Shown piece after piece: positions 45,501 to 55,100 of a stretch of 64,000 nt of DNA (positions within the stretch are counted from its first letter, which is position 1; the number at the start of each line of letters is the position of its first letter). The notes below the pieces were generated by a model. The model saw nothing but the letters and a program-made list of their open reading frames with translations, was not told the DNA's origin and ran no database searches. Source of the DNA: Stenotrophomonas maltophilia (GTDB taxonomy: Bacteria > Pseudomonadota > Gammaproteobacteria > Xanthomonadales > Xanthomonadaceae); the NCBI RefSeq assembly GCF_006970445.1, contig NZ_CP033877.1, forward strand, positions 4,224,750 through 4,288,749, given 5' to 3'. The translations under genes were made by a program, and so were the position numbers.

Positions 45501-47272
45501 TCCGGGGTACCCGCCGCTTCCGTCGTGGTGGTCACGCTGACGGCGCCTGCGGCAGAATCGCTGGCCTCAGCATAGGCGTAGCTGGTGACAACACCACGGC
45601 GATCGGTCAACGACTGCAGCCGACGCCGGAAATCGGTGCCCTCGGGCAGATAGGCGCGAGTGATGCTGCCGTTGCTTTCGGTGATGCCATTGACCTTGCG
45701 CGGAAGGCCGCTGGTACCGCTGGCGGTCAATGCGTAGGTGCTCTGCTTGCCCAGTGCGTCGGTAACGATGGTGGTGCCTGCCGGGGTGTACTCCAGGCGC
45801 ACGCCATCAATGCCCACGTCGGCTTGACTGCAATCGCCGGAATGGCGGCTGCAGGTGACCCGCCCTTGCGTGTCATAGCCGTACCAGCTGTAGCGCTGGT
45901 TGTCTTCGGCGGTAATGCCAGTCAGGTAACCCGGGAAGCGGGCGTCTTCATAATGGTAAGTACGACTGGCGCCGTCTGCGTAGGTCGCACGGATCAGTTC
46001 GCCGGCCGGTGAATAGGCGTAGCTCACCACAGGCTGGCCGGCGACCATCACCGCGGAGATCAGCGAGTCGTCACCTGGCAGGAGGTACTGAATATCCAGA
46101 CGCCGCCCGGTTGAATGGGTGACGCTGAGCAGGCGGCCACGGCTGTCGTGCGCATAGGTCAGCGACGTTCCGTCCTCGAAATCGCGACGCTGCATCAGGC
46201 CGGTGGAACTGAACAGGATGCGCTCCCCGGCGCGTGAGAGCAGCCAGTTGGAACCCTGCTGCGTTACCCGCTCGCCGCTGCCGTCATTGGCTTCGTAGTA
46301 GGCGCCGCGCTTGGGGAAAGCGAGGTGCGTGCCGTCCTGACCGATCCGACCGACCTTCACTTCGGTGCCCGGTGGGAACGTGGTGCTGTCCACACCGACC
46401 GTCAACCGCAGGTTGTGCGAGTGCGTCCAACCCGTGCCCAAGGCGGCTCCAGGCGTGCTGGTCAGCGAGTGGTAGTGACGGCGGAAGCTGATCCAGCCCA
46501 GATCGAAATCGGGCTCGGGCTGGGTCTTGTCACCTGTTGTCGGGTCGCATGGATTTCCAGGTGCATCACACTGTTGCGCGATCATCGGGCTGTGGTATCG
46601 GCGGGTCATCGCCGCCGTCCCCGTCTCAAGCGCCGGGGGCATGCCGCACATCTGCAGATCTTCACGCCACTTCATGATGGTGCTGCTGGTATTGGGGCAC
46701 TTCACTTCCCGTGTCCGCTGGACAGGGCGTGGCGCTGTCATCGGCTCGCAGGTTGCACTGCCTGCATTGAAGAAGTGGTAGGAAACGGTGGCCACGCCCT
46801 GCTCACCCACATTGCTGCCATCGGCGCCGGCACCTGCGCCACCGCCAGGGATCCCCGTCCACGCCTGTGTCATCGAAACCTGCGGCGCCGGGCAGGCGGG
46901 CTCCATGGGCACCGTCAGCCTGAGCGCCTCGAACAGGGCCTCCTCCGAGCCATGCGCCTGGCTGTCGAAGCGGTATGTCCAATCAGTCTTGATCAGCTTC
47001 GCGGGCTTGATCGCGTAGTCATAGATGATCTTGTCGGTCAGGGTAGTGGTCCCCCGCATCTCCCAGCTGAAGGGGCCATAGGCCTGATGGGCGGCAAAGC
47101 GGGTTTCAATGTCCTTCTGTACCAGCTTCTCCGTCGCACGGGGCTGGTTGCCGGACGCGAACGCGAACCACTGCTTCTTCACCTCCTGCGCCTGAACCGC
47201 AGAGGTGCCCATGCATCCCAGCGCGGCCATCGCCAGCACTGCGCTCGACAGATCCTTCAATCGCTTCAACAT
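42590..47272 (-). CDS. Exported RHS-repeat polymorphic toxin, 1560 aa
   Basis: Full-length RHS protein. A Sec signal (MLKRLKDLSSAVLAMAALGC, ending VQA) leads into a region of about 240 residues with several cysteines, then a DUF6531-like start (CDPTTGDKTQPEPDFDLG, FRRHYHS). Many YD/RHS repeats follow (LTYAHDSRGRLLSV, YAYDALGRLTQTQDG) and form the shell that encloses the toxin. The core ends with LFYNYQREYDTAAGRYSQSDPIGLQGG. The variable tip is about 150 residues (IPLPLPVAPPGYVP, then GINARGKDWVGVSPD, SIWVNEGGEASDQGK). I do not know the tip's family; the compact polar end suits a nuclease. No PAAR or VgrG is linked, so export by Sec rather than by type VI is suggested. Confidence 0.9.
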   Translation of the reverse strand: MLKRLKDLSSAVLAMAALGCMGTSAVQAQEVKKQWFAFASGNQPRATEKLVQKDIETRFAAHQAYGPFSWEMRGTTTLTDKIIYDYAIKPAKLIKTDWTYRFDSQAHGSEEALFEALRLTVPMEPACPAPQVSMTQAWTGIPGGGAGAGADGSNVGEQGVATVSYHFFNAGSATCEPMTAPRPVQRTREVKCPNTSSTIMKWREDLQMCGMPPALETGTAAMTRRYHSPMIAQQCDAPGNPCDPTTGDKTQPEPDFDLGWISFRRHYHSLTSTPGAALGTGWTHSHNLRLTVGVDSTTFPPGTEVKVGRIGQDGTHLAFPKRGAYYEANDGSGERVTQQGSNWLLSRAGERILFSSTGLMQRRDFEDGTSLTYAHDSRGRLLSVTHSTGRRLDIQYLLPGDDSLISAVMVAGQPVVSYAYSPAGELIRATYADGASRTYHYEDARFPGYLTGITAEDNQRYSWYGYDTQGRVTCSRHSGDCSQADVGIDGVRLEYTPAGTTIVTDALGKQSTYALTASGTSGLPRKVNGITESNGSITRAYLPEGTDFRRRLQSLTDRRGVVTSYAYAEASDSAAGAVSVTTTTEAAGTPDQRVSETRVAMDSNRLVQQTVGNREIRIARNARLQPTTITVRDMVTGDTRVTTQTYCEAEGPECPLVGLLRSVDGPRSDVADVSTYAYYTADDAGCAANGACSYRKGDLRSVTNALGQTVETLAYDALGRPLSARDANGVVTAYTYHARGWPTSITVRGATTAEDRVTQISYWPTGQVQQVTEPDGSSVTYVYDAAQRLTDIADSAGNTIHYALDNAGNRLKEDTLDTGGTLRRTLARTFNTLGQLTALKDAGNHATGFVYDANGNPQTITDALQRVTSQQYDPLNRLAQTLQDVGGVAAEIRSQYNALDQVTQVTDPKGLHTTYAYNGFGDLTGQVSPDSGASSFTVDAAGNRKTTTDARGVTATYHYDALNRLIGIAYPDPNLDVGYNYDVAPTACAADERFAKGRLGQVLHANGSTQYCHDRFGQVTRKVQTVNGVASTLRYAYSKSGRLTALTYPDGSVADYVRDTQGRISQIGLTRPGQARQIVVNNVTYAAFGAATGWTYGNGRQLQRPLDLDYRPQAVHDPAAGGLSLGYGYDPVGSITELKNGAGSAVLAKYAYDALGRLTQTQDGATGTPIETYAYDATGNRTALTTSAGTASYTYPATSHRLTAVDGEVRSHDAVGNTTGIGGKTFIYNDANRMNAVKQGNAVLESYAYNHRGERVLRTPASGAAQITLYDEAGQWLGNYSVTGQAQQQAIWLDNYPVALINVPSTGVAELAYVQPDHLGTPRVVIDPVRDVAIWEWSNKSEVFGNQIPSADPDGDGVVFELALRFPGQQATDASGLFYNYQREYDTAAGRYSQSDPIGLQGGISTYGYVGGNSLQRVDSLGLQAIPLPLPVAPPGYVPYNPDRGGGEYGQSGDIYINTDAIAQDIVLKGIGIITSPISPVRPLIQMAAKPDREQRPQDCPAGTKPIDQYPGLSSSDIHRIKRGINARGKDWVGVSPDRSIWVNEGGEASDQGKLDDYLP
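43074..43939 (-). repeat. 866-bp direct repeat of RHS core, full-gene copy
   Basis: Partner of 41086-41951. Equal length and near-identical sequence provide a track for recombination that would swap tips. Confidence 0.85.
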
Positions 47273-47587
47273 CCCTGTTCTCCTTCCTGGACGAACACAG
47301 CACCGGCAGGAACGAGAACGTGGGGCGGTTGCCTCACCACGTCATGCGTCGGATCGTCCCTGGTCCGGAATGCGGGCTGACCGCACGGGGGACGTTATCT
47401 CCGATGTGGTTTACACATTCAAGTCAGAAACTGTGGAATGGGTCGGATTTCAGAGTTTTCTGATAAAGCGGGCGGCCGACCGAACGGGCGGCCGAGCGTG
47501 GGCCCGGCGCTACAGGGGCCAGTACGCCATATACAGCAACGCCGGGCATGGCCCGGCGTTTCCGTCACAGCATGGAAGGGGTAAACC
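47273..47587. promoter_or_regulatory. RHS promoter region and REP-like hairpins
   Basis: 315 bases without a gene. The part next to 47272 should hold the RHS promoter and has AAGGAG near 47280. A hairpin CGCCGGGC-ATG-GCCCGGCG at 47540-47558 and a related GGGCCCGGCGCTAC near 47499 are REP-like and may end transcription of the GH109-type gene. Confidence 0.5.
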
Positions 47588-48943
47588 TCAGTACTTCCCG
47601 TCGAATGCGAAGATCGGCTTGCGCTGCTTCCACGCACCGGCGGTGAAGTCCGGGAACTCCAGCGTCTGGAAGCTGTTCGCGATCGACTGCTCGCTCAACG
47701 GGGTGATCGCACTCCAGGTCACCGCGTCGTAGATGTCGATCGGCATCGGTGCCTTGGCCTTCAGCGCTTCAACAAAGGCATGGATGACGAACCAGTCCAT
47801 GCCACCGTGGCCGGCGCTGGCGGCGGTGTCGGCATTCTGCTTCCACAGCGGGTGCTCGTACTCGTCCTGGTACTTCTTGAACTCTTCCCACTGGTGCGGC
47901 GGGCTGCGGCCTTCGATGTGGATCGAATGGTTCACGTCCATCCACAGGCCCTTGGTGCCCTGCACGCGGAAGCCCATCGAATACGGGCGCGGCAGCGAGG
48001 TATCGTGCTGCAGCAGGATGGTCTCGCCGTTCTCGCAGGCCAGCGTGGTGGTGACGATGTCGCCCAGCTTGAACTTCACCTTGGTGCTGGGATGGGTGGT
48101 GCCGCCACTCTTGGCCACAGTGTATTCGTGCAGGCCGCGCGCCTTGGTCGCGAAGGCGTTGATGTGGGTGAAGCGGTTGCCGCGGTTGATGCCGGTGTAC
48201 ATCGCGCAGGGGCCGATGCCGTGGCTGGGATACAGCTCGCCGTTGCGCTCCACCGAATGCTCGGTGCGCCAGCGTGCTTCGCTCCAGCCCTTGGGACCGA
48301 ATTCCACGCCGCTGTCGTAGGGCTGGTTCGGGTCGCCGGAATTGAACTTCACGCCGCGCAGGTCGTGCTGGTAGCCGGCCTGCAGGTGCACCAGCTCGCC
48401 AAACAGGCCCTGGCGCACCATCTGCAACGCGGCCATCACGTCGCGGCGGTAGCAGACGTTCTCCAGCAGCATGTACGGGGTGCCGGTACTCAGCTGGGTC
48501 TTCAGCACGTCCCAGTGGTCCTGCAGGGTGATGCCGGCCACCACTTCACAGCCCACGGCCACGCCGGCCTGCATCGCGGCAATCGCCATCGGTGCGTGGT
48601 ATTCCCACGGCGTGGCGATGATCACGCCATCGATGCCCTTCTGTTCCAGCAGTCGCTTCCAGGCATTGGTGTCGCGGTCCTGGCCATAGGTCTTCGGCGC
48701 CGGCTTGCCGGCCTTGGCCACCATGTCCACGGCGCGGCCAAGCATGATCGGCTCGATGTCGCACAGGGCGACCACCTCGACATCGTCGCGCCGCACCAGC
48801 TCCTTCAGCAGCACCAGGCCGCGCATGCCGGTACCGATCATGGCCAGGCGCACCTTGCGCCCGCGTGCCCAGGCCGGGGTCTGCGGCAGCAGGCTGCTGG
48901 CGGCGACAGCGGCACTGGCCGCGATGAATTCCCTACGCTTCAT
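47588..48943 (-). CDS. Gfo/Idh/MocA protein, probable GH109 alpha-N-acetylgalactosaminidase
   Basis: A 451-residue exported protein with a twin-arginine-like signal (MKRREFIAASAAVAASSLLP). The Rossmann domain begins RKVRLAMIGTGMRGLVLL, with ENVCYRRDVMAAL and the family mark YPSHGIGPCAMYTGINRGNRF split between residues 245-265. These are typical of GH109 enzymes, which cut terminal alpha-GalNAc using tightly bound NAD. GAGGAG lies about ten bases before ATG 48943. It follows a GH31 enzyme and a TonB receptor and is divergent from aga genes, which supports GalNAc as the product. Other Gfo/Idh/MocA activities are the alternative. Confidence 0.85.
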   Translation of the reverse strand: MKRREFIAASAAVAASSLLPQTPAWARGRKVRLAMIGTGMRGLVLLKELVRRDDVEVVALCDIEPIMLGRAVDMVAKAGKPAPKTYGQDRDTNAWKRLLEQKGIDGVIIATPWEYHAPMAIAAMQAGVAVGCEVVAGITLQDHWDVLKTQLSTGTPYMLLENVCYRRDVMAALQMVRQGLFGELVHLQAGYQHDLRGVKFNSGDPNQPYDSGVEFGPKGWSEARWRTEHSVERNGELYPSHGIGPCAMYTGINRGNRFTHINAFATKARGLHEYTVAKSGGTTHPSTKVKFKLGDIVTTTLACENGETILLQHDTSLPRPYSMGFRVQGTKGLWMDVNHSIHIEGRSPPHQWEEFKKYQDEYEHPLWKQNADTAASAGHGGMDWFVIHAFVEALKAKAPMPIDIYDAVTWSAITPLSEQSIANSFQTLEFPDFTAGAWKQRKPIFAFDGKY

Positions 48944-48966
48944 GGCAAACATCTCTCCTCTTGGCA

Positions 48967-48990
48967 GCGTGCCGGCCGCAGCCGGCACGC
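48967..48990. terminator. Hairpin between receptor and GH109 genes
   Basis: Perfect 10-bp stem GCGTGCCGGC / GCCGGCACGC with loop CGCA in the 65-base gap after the receptor stop. It could attenuate reading into the GH109 gene or stabilise the receptor message. Confidence 0.55.
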
Positions 48991-49008
48991 CAGGTCACGC
49001 AAACGGAA

Positions 49009-51984
49009 TTACTTGAACCGGTAGCCGATGGTCACACTGTAACCACGGCCGAAGATGGTTGCGTAGTCACTGGAGTCACCCAGGAAGCTGTTCGGATCGT
49101 AGAACGGCAGGCGGTTGAACAGGTTCTTGACGGTGAAGCTCAGGTTCCACGCATCATCCGGGCGCCAGGTGACGCTCATGTTGGCGGTCCACCACGACGG
49201 CGCGCCGTCACACTTGCTCTTCTGCAGGGCCAGGTAGCCGCCGGTGCAGGTTTCCTTGTTGTTGCTCACTTCATCGACCTGGTCGGTGGCCCACTTGGTG
49301 CCGCCGACGTAGTTGACGAACATGCTGGTGGTCACCTGCTTGTAGGTCCAGTCGGCATTGAGCGTGGCACGCAGGCGCGGGTTGTTGTAGTAGCCCACCA
49401 CGTCGCCGTAGTACCAGCCGTTCTCCGCGTCCATGTAGAAGCGGTTGCGGTTGGCGATGGTCGCGGCCAGGCCGATGTTCAGGTTGCCCCAGTCGCCCAG
49501 CGAGAAGCGGCTGCGCGCATCGATGTCGAAGCCGTCGATCAGGGTCTTGCCGCGGTTCTTGTACTGGCCCACCACGCTGGCTACGTTGCCGGCCGAGTAG
49601 CCCGGCAGGTTCGTCGGGCAGCTCACGCCGCTGGCGGGGTCGGCGCACATCGCCGCCAGCTGGGCCAGGTTGGCACGGTCGCTGTCGGTGATCGGCGAGC
49701 GCGACATCGAGATGATGTCTTCCATGCGGCGATAGTCCGGCGCGACGATTTCATTGTTGCGGTAGATGAACCAGTAGTCGGCCGACACCGACAGCCAGCT
49801 CGCCGGCTCGTAGACGAAGCCAAGGGTGGCGATCTTCGCCTTCTCCGGCTTCAGGTCCTTGTTCGGCTGGGTCATGCGCGCCACGGTGCGGCTGCAGTCG
49901 ACGTTGAGCAGGGTCTTGCCGAGATCGACATCGCCCGGCCGCTGCGACTTCAGCAACAGGTTGGCGATGGCGTTGGTCTCGTTGCAGCGCAGCTCGTCAC
50001 GGAAGCCGCCGAGCTGAGCGAACACGCCACCGTTGCCGGACTCGGCCAGGCTCGGTGCACGGAAACCGGTGGAGTACGTACCGCGCAGCATCAGCTGGTC
50101 GAACGCCTGGTACTTGAAGCCGATCTTCGGCGCGACGTTGGCGCTGAAGTTCGGGTACTTGTCCACGCGCACCGCGGCATCCAGTTCCAGCTTGTCGGTG
50201 ATCGGTGCCACGGTCTCGGCGAACAGCGCGTAGGTGTTGCGCTTGCCGTCGAACCACGATCCGCCCTGCTGGGAAATCAGGCCATTGGCTGCATCGGCGT
50301 TGCCCGGGGTGTAGAAGGTTTCGCGGCTGGCGTTGAAGCCGAACGCGGCGCGCATCTCGCCGGCCGGCAGCTGGAACAGCGGGCCTTCGATCTTGCCGTC
50401 CAGGGTGTGCAGGCGCGTCCACGACTGGATGTCGAAGGTCGGGAATGCTTCGCGGATCAGCGCAGCGTTGGCTTCGCTGATCTCGCCGAACTTGTACGCC
50501 GGGTGGTCGGAGATGATCACGCGACCCGTGGTCGGATCGATCGAGTACGGGCCGAAGGCCTTTTCGAAGCCCTTGATGTTGACGTTGATCGTCTGGTACG
50601 TGGTGGAATGCGTACCGGCGCTGGCGAACGCGGTCTCCCAGTTCCAGTCACCCCGGTTGCCACGCGCGCCGGCCAGCACGCGGTAGCTCTTGTCGGTGTT
50701 GCGCTGGCCGAAGTAGTTCGGGCCGGCATCCTGCAGCAGGTAGTTCAGGCCGACCACGCCGCCCATCATCGCCTTCATTTCCGGGCTGGCGTGGTTGTAC
50801 TCGTTGTTCGGGCCCAGGAACGGGTACAGGAACTGGTTGACGTTGTTGCCGGTGTTGCGCGAGAACCAGCTGGTCGGGTTGCCGGTGGTGGTGCCGTAGG
50901 TGCGCGGCGTGCCGCCGTTGGCACGCAGGTCGATATCGGTGTAGGTCGCCTCGGCGAAGATCTCGGTGCTGTCACCGACCAGGAAGGTACCGTTGAGGTA
51001 GGCGGTGTTACGCTCCGATTTTGCGCCCGCATCGACCTCGTTGTTCATCCAGGTTTCCCAGACGCAGCGCGGGCCGGCCGCTTCGCTGGTCAGCACGTTC
51101 TTGCAGCCGGGTGCAGCTTCCTGCACGCGGCGGCCGGTGACCGGATCGAAGGCGAAGTAGCTGCCCGGATTGAACTCGCCCGGCTTGCTGCCTACGCCCA
51201 GGCGCAGGTTGTTGAGGTAGTTCGGATTGTTGACGTAGTACTGGTCGGGCCGCTTGTCATAGAAGTCGGCCAGCGGAATCGCATCGCGGCGGTACATGTT
51301 GACCGCGCCGTAGATGTTGAAGCGGTTCTCGGTGAGGTCACCGAAGCCGGCGGTGATGCTGGCCTGGCGCTCGCCGTAGGAATCGATGCGCGACGAGGTG
51401 TCGTTGGTGAAGCTGACCTCGGCGCCCTGGAAGTTGCGCTTGGTGATCACGTTGATCACGCCGGCCACCGCGTCGGTGCCGTACACCGCCGAGGCACCGT
51501 CGGTCAGCACTTCCATGCGCTCGATGGCCGCGGCCGGGATCGCGTCGATGTTGACGAACTGGGTCTGGAAGCCGGCGGGCGCACCGTAGTACGACAGGCG
51601 ACGTCCGTTCAGCAGCACCAGCGTGCCCTGTGCACCCAGGCCGCGCAGGTTGGCCTGCGAGGCACCATCGGAACCGGTGAACAGCGAGCGCGCATCCTGC
51701 TGCGCCGGGCGTGCGGCGGGCAGGTTGTCGAGCACCTGCAGCAGCGTGCGCGCGCCCATGTTCTGGATGTCCTGCTTGCTGATTACCTGCACCGGCGAGG
51801 CGGTTTCAACGTCGGTGCGGCGGATGTTGGAACCGGTGACCTCGATGCGGGCCAGGTCGGTGGCTTTGTCCTTGCTCTCCTGGGCGAAGGCAGGAGCGGC
51901 AATCGAGAACAACGCGCCGGCAATGGCCAGCGTCAGCGGAGCGATCGAGCGACAGGGGGGGCGGTGGTGGCGGGCGGGCAACAT
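49009..51984 (-). CDS. TonB-dependent receptor for the GalNAc locus, 991 aa
   Basis: A large outer-membrane receptor. Start ATG 51984 with AGGAGAG upstream; signal ends AAPAFA. Plug: RIEVTGSNIRRTDVETASPVQVI, LLQVLDNLPAARPAQQ, LRGLGAQGTLVLLNGRRLSYYG, IERMEVLTDGASAVYGTDAVAGVINVI (short motifs). The barrel ends FGRGYSVTIGYRFK. The type matches receptors for carbohydrates in Xanthomonadaceae. It sits between the GH31 and GH109 glycosidases and shares their strand, so it likely imports GalNAc-containing glycans. Confidence 0.93.
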   Translation of the reverse strand: MLPARHHRPPCRSIAPLTLAIAGALFSIAAPAFAQESKDKATDLARIEVTGSNIRRTDVETASPVQVISKQDIQNMGARTLLQVLDNLPAARPAQQDARSLFTGSDGASQANLRGLGAQGTLVLLNGRRLSYYGAPAGFQTQFVNIDAIPAAAIERMEVLTDGASAVYGTDAVAGVINVITKRNFQGAEVSFTNDTSSRIDSYGERQASITAGFGDLTENRFNIYGAVNMYRRDAIPLADFYDKRPDQYYVNNPNYLNNLRLGVGSKPGEFNPGSYFAFDPVTGRRVQEAAPGCKNVLTSEAAGPRCVWETWMNNEVDAGAKSERNTAYLNGTFLVGDSTEIFAEATYTDIDLRANGGTPRTYGTTTGNPTSWFSRNTGNNVNQFLYPFLGPNNEYNHASPEMKAMMGGVVGLNYLLQDAGPNYFGQRNTDKSYRVLAGARGNRGDWNWETAFASAGTHSTTYQTINVNIKGFEKAFGPYSIDPTTGRVIISDHPAYKFGEISEANAALIREAFPTFDIQSWTRLHTLDGKIEGPLFQLPAGEMRAAFGFNASRETFYTPGNADAANGLISQQGGSWFDGKRNTYALFAETVAPITDKLELDAAVRVDKYPNFSANVAPKIGFKYQAFDQLMLRGTYSTGFRAPSLAESGNGGVFAQLGGFRDELRCNETNAIANLLLKSQRPGDVDLGKTLLNVDCSRTVARMTQPNKDLKPEKAKIATLGFVYEPASWLSVSADYWFIYRNNEIVAPDYRRMEDIISMSRSPITDSDRANLAQLAAMCADPASGVSCPTNLPGYSAGNVASVVGQYKNRGKTLIDGFDIDARSRFSLGDWGNLNIGLAATIANRNRFYMDAENGWYYGDVVGYYNNPRLRATLNADWTYKQVTTSMFVNYVGGTKWATDQVDEVSNNKETCTGGYLALQKSKCDGAPSWWTANMSVTWRPDDAWNLSFTVKNLFNRLPFYDPNSFLGDSSDYATIFGRGYSVTIGYRFK

Positions 51985-52117
51985 CGGGGTTCTCTCCTGG
52001 CAGGGGTGCGGCGCAAAAAGTGAGCGCGTGGGCGTTCGGCGGGCAAAACGCTCCCGGGCCACGGCCATGAGGGCCGTAGTCGGAATGGGCGGGGGGAGGA
52101 GCGGTGTTACGTAGGGG

Positions 52118-55100
52118 TCATGGGGCGACGATGCTGGCGGAGTCGCCCTCCTGGCCGATCAGTACGGCGTTGGCCCAGTTGGCGCAGACCTGGGCGGGTT
52201 GGCTGCCCTGCGCACCCAGCGTGCGCAGGCTCAGGGTGGAAAGGCCTCGGATGTCCAGCTCCGGCTTGACCACGCCGGGCGCCTTCACCAGGCCGCTGTC
52301 ATACAGCAGGCGGTTGTCGCCCCAGACCTGGAACTGCAGGCCACCGGCGTTGCGGCAGGCGTCGTCGATGCCGAGGTCGGCCCGCAGCAGGTGCCAGCCG
52401 CCCTGCAGGCGCAGGTCGATGCGGCTGTTGGCGCCGACGCCCAGGCCACGGCGGAACTGCAGGCCGTTCATGCGCATGCCGGTGTCGCCACGGAAGGACT
52501 GGTCGGTGCGCAGCTGGCTGGCCAGCGCGGCCGGCACCGGCAGCTCGGAGAGATAGCGCTGCCGGGCCGGTCGCTCCGGTTCCTGGTGTTCAAGAATGTG
52601 GAAGGTGGACAGTGCGATCGGGCCGACATCGCGCGGCTGCAATGCATCGAACGCGCGGGCGCTGCCCTGTGCGGCGGTCACCATCGGGTCGGTGCTGCTG
52701 GCGCCGTCGCCTTCGGGGTTCTGCACGCTCAGCACGCGGAAGCGCAGCAGGCGGCCGGCGTGGGCCGGGAAGTCGATGCGCTGCACGCCTTCCTTCAGCT
52801 GCAGGCGGCCGCGGGCGATCGGCTCGCCCCACTCGCCATTGCTGTCGCCCAGGTACACCTCGTAGTCGCGGACCTGGCCGTGCTTCCAGTTCTTGTCGTT
52901 GCGCGGCGCGATGTCGATGCCATCGATCATCTTCCGCTCGCCGAAGCCGATCACCCACTCATGCGCGCCGGTGCGCACGGCCTGGTTGCGCACGCTGCGG
53001 AACCAGGTGCCCGGATCATCATCGAAGGCATTTTCCAGCGCATGGCCGGGTTCTTCGGCCGGGCGGTTGACCACCAGCAGGCTGTCAGCCGGCAGTTCGC
53101 GGCCCAGCACCGGCGCGGCCGGATAGGCATCGTCGGCGGCCGCGGCGGCCACCGCGAAGTCCAGCTGCAGCTGCAGTGGCTGGCGGATGTCCTGTGTGGC
53201 CGTGCGCACATGCACGGTGCCACGGCGCTCCTTGGCATCGAAGTACCAGCCTTCGGGCGCACTGTTGAAGGCGGCGGCATCGGCCAGCGCCGGCAATGCA
53301 CGACCACCGGCCTGCACCGCGCGCGGCGCCTGGCGGCTGAGCACGCGCAGGCCGTAGCGGCGCTGCGCCAGCTGGCCGTTGTACTGGCCTTGCACGGCGT
53401 CGATCTGCACCTGCACCGGGCCACTGCCTTGTGCCGGCGCCTGCACGCGGATCTGCTGCGTGCTCGATTCGCCCTGCTGGTAGCGGCGGGTGTTGCCGTC
53501 ATCTTCGTACAGCGTGTACTGCGAATCGCCCTGCGGGTACAGGTCGAACGTCACTTCATCGAGTGGTTTTTCGCCATCGAACAGCATCGACGGATACATC
53601 GGCAGGATCGCACCGGCACGCACGAATACCGGCAGCGTGGCCAGGTCGACCTGGCGGTCGAGCTGGCGGCCATCGGCGGCGGCCTGCACGCGGCGGCCGT
53701 CCCAGTAGTCGATCCAGCCGCCGGCCGGCAGGTGGATGTCGCGGCGCCAGCCACGACTGGCGGCCTGGCTGCGGTACACCGGCGCGACCAGCAGGTCGCG
53801 GCCGAGCAGGAACTGGTACTTGTAGGTTTCATCCTGCGCATGCGGGTCGCGCGGGTTGTCCCACATCAGGCCACGCACCGGTGGTGCACCGGTCTGCGCG
53901 GCCTCGTGCACCAGGCCGTACATGTACGGGGTCAGGCGCATCTTCAACTTCAGGTAATCGCGGTTGATGCTGCGATAGGGCTCGTCGTACCACCACGGGT
54001 GCTTGCGCGCATTCGACGACCAGCCGCTCATGCCCATCAGCACCGGGGTGAACGCCTTCCACTGCAGGTCGCGGGTGAAGGTCTCGGCGCTGCCACCGAA
54101 GATCGCGTCGACGTCGCCGCTGGCGTAGGCCATGCCGGACAGGCCCGAACCGACCAGGGTCGGCACGTGCCAGCGGATGTAATCCCAGCTGCTGCTCTGG
54201 TCGCCGGTCCAGGCCACGGCATAGCGCTGGATGCCGGCCCACCCCATCACCGTCCACAGGAACGGGCGCGAATCGGAATTGTCGAGGATGCCGTTGAAGG
54301 CCTGGCGGTTGGCGTCCATCGCGAACTGGTAGCCCTTGCCGGTCCAGGCCACGTCCAGCTTCTGCACGCGGCTGCCGGCCTTGCCCACTTCCCAGGCGAT
54401 CTTGTCGACGCCGTTCTCGGTCCACAGGCCGGTGCGGAAACCATACTTGGCCAGGCCCTGCACGGTTTCCGGCAGCTGCTTGTAACCGCAGCCATAGCCA
54501 TCGTTGGGCAGGATCCAGCCACCGGGCATGTCGTTGGCGCGGTACTGCTTGGCCACGCTGTCGATCACATCGGGCGTGGTGCCGGTCGGGCCGTCGCTCC
54601 AGCCTTCGGGCACGGTGCCGGGCTTCTTGCTGTTGTCGCCGTCGTTGTAGCAATCGGCATCGCCGTAGGACAGCGCCCAGCGCGCGACCATGTTGGGGCG
54701 GCCGGTCAGCTGCGTGTAGCGCTCGATCAGCTTCGGCAGATCGGCGCCGACGAAGTAATAGGCATCGAAGCGGTCTTCGCGATGCAGCAGCGTGGCCTGG
54801 TCGGGCTCGCGCAGATCGTAGCTGCCATCGCTCCACGTATTGCGCAGCATGCCCCAGCCGCGGCTGCTCAGCAGCATCGGTGCCGGGCTGGGGCGGTCGC
54901 CCTCTTCCCAGCCACCGGAATAGGACACTTCCAGCTCGCGGCCCTTGAACTGGTAGCGGCCGTTCTGCTGGCCACCGCCGTAATAGCCTTCGTCGGCCTG
55001 CGAGGACAGCACCTGCACGCTCTGCGTGGCATCCAGGTCCAGTGGTTGCAGCTCCTGCCAGAGGGCGGTGGGCTGGCCGTTGTCCAGCCGCTCCAGGCGC

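Noticed and set aside
43319..46012. 897-codon plus-strand frame over the RHS gene
   Set aside because: Antisense to repeated YD motifs; repetitive composition comes from the RHS repeats.
42590..47272. RHS protein as a type VI effector
   Set aside because: It has a Sec signal and there is no PAAR, VgrG or Hcp gene in the window.
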